This document shows positions 1-5,005 of a stretch of DNA of 7,816 nucleotides, one piece after another. The stretch's first letter is position 1. Each line of letters begins with the position of its first letter. A model generated the notes under the pieces. The model saw nothing but the letters and a program-made list of their open reading frames with translations, was not told where the DNA came from and did no database searches. Made by a program: the position numbers and the translations under genes. The stretch comes from Deferribacteraceae bacterium (GTDB lineage: Bacteria > Chrysiogenota > Deferribacteres > Deferribacterales > JAISNW01), in NCBI GenBank assembly GCA_031285415.1, contig JAITWF010000116.1:1-7816 (forward strand), read 5' to 3'.

Positions 1-742
1 TAAAGTAGCCGTTTATATGTAGCATATTTAGCCCAAACGAGTCTGGCAGCGGCGTTGCTGGCATATTTTTGAGCGTCCGCATAACCTCTCTATCGAGCGC
101 AGGATAGCCGCTTGACTCCACCATATTGATATTTGTCAGCCGCCCCTCCTTTGTGATAGAGAACGACACTCGCACAATTCCAGCCTCCCCTCTCATAGCA
201 GATTCCAGCGGATACTCCCATATGCCGTAGATATTGCGAGCAAACTTATAGAAGTACGATTCATATTTAGTGTTAAAGCTATTGAACGATACCTTATCCT
301 CGTCTGGCGGCAGTTCGCTAAATTCATTCAGGTGATCCTTTATGATCTCCTCGGGGCTTCTGTCGGGGCCATGCTTTGCAATCTCGGTCTGCTCACGCAG
401 TAGCTCCTCGAGCGTCAGTGGGGCAGGTGGGGCGTCGGGGCGATAAACTTTTGGCTTAATCTTTAATTCATTGTCATCTATATCAGGCTTCGGGTGGGCA
501 GACCCCACCCCTACATCATCAATCTCTGGTGGTGTAGGTATCGGAGTAGGAGCGATAGGCTCCTCTTTTATAGGTTCTGGCGTGGGGGTGGTAGGTTCTT
601 CTATCTCTTTGGCAGGTTCTCGAGTGACGACCTCTATCGGTGTCGACTTTTTTTTTGGTGGAGATTGTGGGGCAAGCTCTATTAGCAGTAGTGTCGCATG
701 CAGTAGAGCTGAGATAATTAGAAATATGGCTACTGTTTTCAT
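1..742 (-). CDS. TonB-family energy transducer, C-terminus cut by window edge
   Basis: Partial gene; 247 codons are visible from the ATG at 742-740 and the 3' end lies beyond base 1. TonB proteins carry proton-motive-force energy from an ExbB/ExbD complex in the inner membrane to outer-membrane receptors. Seen here: a short cytoplasmic start and one membrane segment (about residues 4-22) containing S11-x3-H15, the Ser/His pair characteristic of TonB transmembrane helices. Residues about 27-75 are a Pro/Glu/Lys-rich periplasm-spanning stretch. The C-terminal domain (from about residue 160) has the family pattern: WEYP, GEAGIVRVSFSITKEGRL, VESSGYPALDREV and PATPLP. Only the last few residues of that domain should be missing. 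The gene starts 23 bp after the stop of the ferredoxin-domain gene and no clear Shine-Dalgarno is visible, so co-transcription is likely. No exbB or exbD is in view. Which receptor it serves cannot be told, and E. coli-type TonB versus a paralogue is unresolved. Confidence 0.9.
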   Translation of the reverse strand, partial: MKTVAIFLIISALLHATLLLIELAPQSPPKKKSTPIEVVTREPAKEIEEPTTPTPEPIKEEPIAPTPIPTPPEIDDVGVGSAHPKPDIDDNELKIKPKVYRPDAPPAPLTLEELLREQTEIAKHGPDRSPEEIIKDHLNEFSELPPDEDKVSFNSFNTKYESYFYKFARNIYGIWEYPLESAMRGEAGIVRVSFSITKEGRLTNINMVESSGYPALDREVMRTLKNMPATPLPDSFGLNMLHINGYF

Positions 743-765
743 AATCTAGCCAAGTGGGGAGGGTG

Positions 766-2283
766 CTACGCCTCCGCCCCAGTGTATGTGCCGATATGAT
801 TCTGTATATATGTGCGCAGATCCTGCTCGTGGAAGAGCTTTACAGCCTTAACTGTTGAATCGGCAGAGTTATGCACTGTTATATTCTGATGACGTTTCGG
901 CACCATCGGAAGAGCTAGTATGCTATCCAGAAGCCCCTGCACAGGCGTAGGGGTCGAGATAATAATCTCCTCGATATTTCCAAGGTTAGACTCGGTGTGA
1001 TCTATTGCAAACTGTATAAACTTCTTTACCTGTACAAGAGCGTTCATCATATCTTGAGTGATGATAAGCGTCGCCTCTTTATCACGAAATAGCGAGAATG
1101 CGCTCTGTCCATCGAGGTTTACAACCTTCACCACGTACTCTAGCGGCACAGATTTATCGAGCTTATTGCGTGCATGTATCCGCAGCTCAGAGTCGGCAAG
1201 TTTATTCTTCACTAGTAGCCCTGCCGTCTTGATAAGCGTCTGTAGCGTGACTGAATCTGGGGCTACAAATGGCTTGAGTGTAGTTATGTTCTTTAGATCG
1301 TCGGATAGCTCCGTCACGGGATTTTTGCCAGCTGGCGCAATATCAAAGAGACTCTCTGGCAGATTCTGCATGTTGTTCGGTATACGCACAATGCCATCAT
1401 CTGCAAAGTAGTAGCTGTGGCGAAGGCTATCGAGTGGGATGAATAGGCGCTTACGCCCCTTTATAGATAGAAGTCTTAAAAATAGCGTTAAGTCAGGCAC
1501 TCCTGGCTGTGGGCGCAGAAATTCGCACGGCATAGCACCGATATCGAATGGGGTGTACGATACGACATCAAAGAAGTTCTCGCCATTGGAGGTATGCTCG
1601 TCTGATAGGATCATCAGGCGGTCGATCTGCTTTATCTTTAGTACATCGTGAATATAGTCGGAGAGCATGCCGTTCTCTACGTACGGTGTCAGGCTGGTGG
1701 CGTTTTCGATCACGCCCTCCTGCGATATGCCATCTATCCCTGCGGAGTAGAGGAAGTAGCGCAGCTGACCTTTATTTTGAGAGAGTAGAAGCCCATCTGT
1801 TATAGAATATGGCTCTTTAGCTATCACTTCGGGTATGGTAAGGGGTTTTGTTGGCTCGGTAGGGAGATCTTGATCTACAGGTTCTGCCGCTTCGGTGGTG
1901 GTTTCTGGCTTAGGTTCAGTAGCCTCTGCCTGCTCTACCTTGCTTACAGGGCGCACCTGCATGTCAAGTGGCATAGAGGATGCAGCAATCTCGCTAGTAT
2001 CCACAACCATATCATCTTTTATAGTTGTCTGGCAGGCTAATCGAAAGCCAGCCTCTAGATTGATCTTTGCAAGTACCAACTGCTCTTTTTTGTTTGGTTT
2101 AGAGGGGTTGCGCTGCTGAATATGCACCTTGCACTTGCCGCACTGCCCATTTCCCTTGCACAGCGTGGCAGGGATCGCCCTCTCAGCAACCAATACCTGA
2201 TACAGGTTGGAGCCAGTCTTGGCCTCGATAGCGAGGTTCTGATTTTTTACAACTATCCGTACGGTTTTACTGAAAAACATCAT
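766..2283 (-). CDS. [2Fe-2S] ferredoxin-domain protein with degenerate RACo-like (ASKHA-type) C-terminal region
   Basis: 505 residues. The N-terminal domain (about 5-100) is a ferredoxin fold whose cysteines C42-x5-C48-x2-C51 and C84 match a plant/adrenodoxin-type [2Fe-2S] site, as in the N-terminal domain of RACo, the reductive activator of corrinoid proteins. Residues about 113-152 are a Pro/Glu/Thr-rich linker. The remainder (about 158-485) appears collinear with the middle and ASKHA domains of RACo-type proteins. In particular, residues 405-482 (LIITQDMMNALVQVKKFIQFA ... NIEEIIIS ... LPMVPKR ... VHNSADSTVKAV) follow the family's C-terminal order. The glycine-rich nucleotide-binding motifs (DxGTT, GGD, DxGTNGE, AAGPAFEG) are absent or unrecognisable, so ATP hydrolysis is doubtful. 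There is no signal peptide, so it is presumably cytoplasmic. Two ATGs are adjacent (2283 and 2280); the upstream one is used here, with only a weak SD (AGG ... GGG). It has its own predicted promoter and lies 23 bp before tonB. The redox role is unknown; the ferredoxin domain is near certain and the RACo relationship is an inference from pattern. Confidence 0.82.
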   Translation of the reverse strand: MMFFSKTVRIVVKNQNLAIEAKTGSNLYQVLVAERAIPATLCKGNGQCGKCKVHIQQRNPSKPNKKEQLVLAKINLEAGFRLACQTTIKDDMVVDTSEIAASSMPLDMQVRPVSKVEQAEATEPKPETTTEAAEPVDQDLPTEPTKPLTIPEVIAKEPYSITDGLLLSQNKGQLRYFLYSAGIDGISQEGVIENATSLTPYVENGMLSDYIHDVLKIKQIDRLMILSDEHTSNGENFFDVVSYTPFDIGAMPCEFLRPQPGVPDLTLFLRLLSIKGRKRLFIPLDSLRHSYYFADDGIVRIPNNMQNLPESLFDIAPAGKNPVTELSDDLKNITTLKPFVAPDSVTLQTLIKTAGLLVKNKLADSELRIHARNKLDKSVPLEYVVKVVNLDGQSAFSLFRDKEATLIITQDMMNALVQVKKFIQFAIDHTESNLGNIEEIIISTPTPVQGLLDSILALPMVPKRHQNITVHNSADSTVKAVKLFHEQDLRTYIQNHIGTYTGAEA

Positions 2284-2311
2284 CCCAGCCTAATATTAAA
2301 ATCAACGTTAC

Positions 2312-2340
2312 ATAGTAGAGTGCTTTGCAGGCAATATCAA
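2312..2340 (-). promoter_or_regulatory. Predicted sigma70-type promoter for the ferredoxin-domain gene (and tonB)
   Basis: Read on the minus strand: TTGATA (2340-2335, 5/6 to TTGACA), exactly 17 bp, then TACTAT (2317-2312, 4/6 to TATAAT). The predicted transcription start is near 2305, giving a leader of about 22 nt before the ATG at 2283. It lies directly after the ccmF terminator-like hairpin, so the pair marks a transcription-unit boundary. Prediction from sequence only. Confidence 0.55.
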
Positions 2341-2362
2341 GGGCAAAATTGAGATTGTAAAA

Positions 2363-2403
2363 TTCCCCTCCCCCTTGATCCCTCCCCCAAAGGGGGAGGG
2401 GAA
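2363..2403 (-). terminator. Perfect 14-bp inverted repeat after ccmF: probable intrinsic terminator, also G-quadruplex-capable
   Basis: Arms 2363-2376 and 2390-2403 (TTCCCCTCCCCCTT and its exact reverse complement) are separated by 13 bp. On the minus-strand transcript the element begins 6 nt after the ccmF stop codon, and the descending arm is followed by TTTTAC, as expected for a Rho-independent terminator. The loop carries another C-rich unit, so an alternative 9-bp hairpin with a UUU triloop can form (2392-2400 with 2380-2388). The minus strand from 2388 to 2365 reads G5-A-G3-ATCAA-G5-A-G4, four G-tracts able in principle to fold as a quadruplex. The sharp composition contrast with its AT-rich flanks also fits a dispersed palindromic repeat; other copies would have to be sought genome-wide. 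Confidence 0.7.
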
Positions 2404-2408
2404 GAATA

Positions 2409-4403
2409 TTACCTCTTTCCCTTTCTCTGCTGAGCTGCTGGCTGTGGTTTCTGCTCTACTGGTGCAGGTTTAGGAGCTATCGGTGCATTTTGAGATGCGC
2501 CGTACAGACCTCCGATACACATCAGTATACAGCCCACCCAGATCCATACGATCAGCGGCTGCAAGATCACCGTTAGGCGAATCTGATTCTGTCCCATATC
2601 GTATCCGTTCAGGATTATGTATAGGTCGCCACGAGCCATCGAGTGATATGCAACCTCTGCGTACACGTGGTTGTCGTCTTCGCTATGCTGCTGCGTGGTA
2701 TCGTATTCACGAATCTCAGGGTAGAGGGTTGCGATCTCTTCACCATCAACCTTGACCTGTATCGGTACGTAGTTTGATGTGTAGTTTTTAACATGTTCGC
2801 TATGCGCAACGCCTGGTGTCAGCTCATATCTTTCAAATGTAACCGACTCGTTTGGAGCGATAGAAACCTCTATATCTCTATGATAGAGAGCGGAGAAGAT
2901 TATACCGTACGCCATTATTGCAAGACCGATGTGGATGATAAGCACTCCGCCAAGTCTGCGATTTGATAGAAATTTGTTTACGCCGCCATTCTTTATCGTC
3001 TTAATCATCAGCGTTACGAACGACGCCAATGAGCATGTTGTAGCGAATGCAAGTGCAATAGAGGCAGGTTTTGTAAAGCCGAGGGCGACCGTAATCGCAG
3101 TAACAACAACACCTGCGATAAGTACTGGGGCATATGTGCGAGCAAGTTTAGCTATAGCAACGGTGCCGTACGGAATGATAGGGCCGAAGCTAGCTAGCAT
3201 AAGCATAACGACAACAAACGGTATCGATACAAGGTTGTAGCTATTTATCTCTACAGAGAACTTTGTACCAGTAGTAAGTTCAGAGAGCGTTGGTAGCATT
3301 GTATAGAATACTAATGCGATCGTGAGGGCGGTAAAGCATAGTAGCCCCATGAAGAACATCCCTTCACGAGAGATAAAGTTGAAATCCTCTTTGTCGTCGA
3401 GGTTCTTCATATTTGGTATAAACCCGATCAGGAATACTGCAATCGATACAAGCATGAACATGACGAAGAAGCCGCCGAGCGACGATTTGCCAAATGAGTG
3501 TACAGAGTCTGTCATAATTCCAGAGCGTGTCAGGAATGTGCCGAATACTGTGAGCCAGTATGTGACCATCGCCATCGAGTACGCCCACTTCTTAAGTTTA
3601 TCTCTGCGCTCGTAGATGATCATGGCGTGTATCAGTGCAGTAGAGGTGATCCATGGGAATAGTGAGGCATTCTCTACAGGATCCCAAGCCCAATATCCGC
3701 CCCAGCCAAGCTCTACATATGCCCACCATGCGCCAAGCACGATCCCTGCTGTGAGGAATACCCATGTGAATAGTACCCAAGGGCGGCTTGCCTTGATCCA
3801 GAGATTTGAAAGATTTTTAGTGAATAGTGAGGCAAGAGCGTGTCCGAATGGTATTGCAAAGCCCACAAAGCCTACATATAGGAGTGGTGGGTGGATGATC
3901 ATGCCAGGGTTCTGTAGCATCGGGTTCATCCCTGAACCATCTGCTGGAGTGAATACGTGTGTAGTAAATGGGGAGGTTACGAATGTGCAGAGGAACATAA
4001 AGAATGTTGCAGTAACCGTTGTTGTGATGAATACGTACGACTGATATTTAAAGTCGAGCTTGCGAATACGCCATAGTTCAAACGATACGAATATCGTTGC
4101 AAGCCACGCCCAGAATAGAAGCGAGCCTGCCTGACCAGCCCATAGAGCGGTAAGTTTGTATACCAGTGGAAGCGTTCTGTCGGTATAGTTTGAAACGTAT
4201 ACAAGGCTGAAATCGCTTGATACTAGTGCCGATAGAAGCACGAGTACTGTTAAGGTAACGAGTGCAAATTGAGCCAAAACCGCCTTATTTGCCATATCAA
4301 AGTAACGCTTAGAGTTGCCCTTTATCGCTGCCACGTGCAGTCCGATAGCGACGAACCCAAGTATAAGTCCCAACATTTCTGCTAAAAAGCCTAAAGCTGC
4401 CAC
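2409..4403 (-). CDS. ccmF: CcmF-type cytochrome c heme lyase subunit
   Basis: Polytopic inner-membrane protein of System I cytochrome c maturation. CcmF takes heme from holo-CcmE and, with CcmH-type partners, attaches it to apocytochrome CxxCH motifs on the periplasmic side. With the GTG start at 4403 it has 664 residues, normal for the family, and about 15 hydrophobic segments. The WWD signature is at 234-245 (WGGYWAWDPVEN). Four histidines sit where CcmF heme-ligand histidines are expected: H171 (IIHPPLLYVG), H259 (LIHA), H302 (SVHSFG) and H491 (IIHIGLA). A periplasmic domain spans about 508-612 (NYTSNYVPI, LYPEIREY, DLYIIL). The last membrane helix (PLIVWIWVGCILM) is followed by a Pro/Ala/Gln/Lys-rich cytoplasmic tail (about 637-664). 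Start choice: the GTG at 4403 has a purine-rich SD (GGGGGAAG) and reproduces the M-x-x-[IL]-G spacing of E. coli CcmF; a TTG at 4415 would add four residues. No other ccm gene is in the window. The upstream neighbour is the ThiE/TenI-like gene. Confidence 0.95.
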   Translation of the reverse strand: MAALGFLAEMLGLILGFVAIGLHVAAIKGNSKRYFDMANKAVLAQFALVTLTVLVLLSALVSSDFSLVYVSNYTDRTLPLVYKLTALWAGQAGSLLFWAWLATIFVSFELWRIRKLDFKYQSYVFITTTVTATFFMFLCTFVTSPFTTHVFTPADGSGMNPMLQNPGMIIHPPLLYVGFVGFAIPFGHALASLFTKNLSNLWIKASRPWVLFTWVFLTAGIVLGAWWAYVELGWGGYWAWDPVENASLFPWITSTALIHAMIIYERRDKLKKWAYSMAMVTYWLTVFGTFLTRSGIMTDSVHSFGKSSLGGFFVMFMLVSIAVFLIGFIPNMKNLDDKEDFNFISREGMFFMGLLCFTALTIALVFYTMLPTLSELTTGTKFSVEINSYNLVSIPFVVVMLMLASFGPIIPYGTVAIAKLARTYAPVLIAGVVVTAITVALGFTKPASIALAFATTCSLASFVTLMIKTIKNGGVNKFLSNRRLGGVLIIHIGLAIMAYGIIFSALYHRDIEVSIAPNESVTFERYELTPGVAHSEHVKNYTSNYVPIQVKVDGEEIATLYPEIREYDTTQQHSEDDNHVYAEVAYHSMARGDLYIILNGYDMGQNQIRLTVILQPLIVWIWVGCILMCIGGLYGASQNAPIAPKPAPVEQKPQPAAQQRKGKR

Positions 4404-4405
4404 AT

Positions 4406-4413
4406 CTTCCCCC
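4406..4413 (-). promoter_or_regulatory. Ribosome binding site deciding the ccmF start
   Basis: On the minus strand GGGGGAAG ends 2 nt before the GTG at 4403-4401, with the G-run about 5 nt from it. This is a better-placed SD than anything in front of the in-frame TTG at 4415, which has only GAG about 7 nt upstream. The match to AGGAGG is imperfect, so the choice is a preference and not a proof. Confidence 0.35.
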
Positions 4414-4480
4414 AAAAATTTCTCAACGTATAATCAAAGACATATTAAGTTGAATTTAGTTCAGAGATAGTAAAGATATT

Positions 4481-5005
4481 TTACGAAAAAGGCAACTCAT
4501 TATAGAGAGATATTCCAGCTACGCCTAAATAACCGCAACTTTTAAGCAAATTTATATTTGAGGCAGAGACTCCGCCGAGTGCATACACATTTGCGGCAGG
4601 TGCAGGGATAACGCCGAGTGGGTGCACCTCGTACGGCTTTGCGGTATGGAAGATCGGGCTTAAGGTGATATAATCGGCTGCGATACGACACTCCTCTACG
4701 CTATGGGCGGAGTACCCCACTAACAGCTCTGGAAATGCACCCTTTATAACCGCTGGCGGCGGCGTATTAGCGTTAAGGTGTACCCCCTGAAAGTTTGCGG
4801 CGGTAGCGATATCAGCCCTTTCGGAGAGGATAAGGGTTGCATGTGGAAGTGCGGTGCGTAGAGCTATCGCACGTTTATAGATCTCGCAATCTGGCACCCC
4901 TTTTATGCGGTACCACAGCAGATCGACGTGCGGTGCAGCATCTTGCGCTATAGATAGGTAGTCGTCTTTGAATCGGTCGTGATCAAGGATGAGTAGAATT
5001 TTCAT
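4481..5005 (-). CDS. Short ThiE/TenI-family TIM-barrel protein (thiamine phosphate synthase-like)
   Basis: 174 residues from the ATG at 5005, which has an AAAGGG SD six bases upstream; an in-frame open stretch continues to 5176 but is glnE in another frame. Family features: R33-I-K35 at the end of the second strand (ThiE QLREK position), GVHL (74-77), GYSAHS (97-102), ADYITLSPIFHTAKP (110-124), PLG (129-131) and YALGGVSASN (141-150). ThiE joins HMP-PP to thiazole phosphate; its paralogue TenI aromatises the thiazole. The ThiE ND pair is replaced by S61-E62, and the aspartate of the HLGQxD motif by T81. Those aspartates hold Mg2+ in ThiE, and the protein is shorter than the usual 205-220 residues. 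A TenI-like tautomerase or diverged role is therefore as likely as true thiamine phosphate synthase. The gene overlaps the end of glnE by 23 bp, suggesting translational coupling. No other thiamine gene is visible. The family call is firm; the activity is not. Confidence 0.85.
   Translation of the reverse strand: MKILLILDHDRFKDDYLSIAQDAAPHVDLLWYRIKGVPDCEIYKRAIALRTALPHATLILSERADIATAANFQGVHLNANTPPPAVIKGAFPELLVGYSAHSVEECRIAADYITLSPIFHTAKPYEVHPLGVIPAPAANVYALGGVSASNINLLKSCGYLGVAGISLYNELPFS

Noticed and set aside
471..749. Plus-strand open frame encoding a Gly/Ser/Val-rich 92-residue peptide
   Set aside because: It is antisense to the Pro/Glu-rich spacer of the TonB gene; the repetitive composition is the complement of that stretch, and no family features or SD support it.
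743..775. Short GGAGG/CCTCC hairpin around the stop codon of the ferredoxin-domain gene
   Set aside because: Only five perfect pairs with mismatched flanks and no U-run; too weak to call a terminator or attenuator.
2122..2352. Plus-strand 76-residue open frame across the start of the ferredoxin-domain gene
   Set aside because: It is antisense to the conserved cysteine-rich ferredoxin coding region and shows no features of its own.
4416..4480. Possible promoter or terminator between the ThiE/TenI-like gene and ccmF
   Set aside because: The gap is AT-rich, but the best pairs (for example TTCAAC-16-TATACG on the minus strand) match poorly, and no stable hairpin with a U-run is present. ccmF may be read from upstream.
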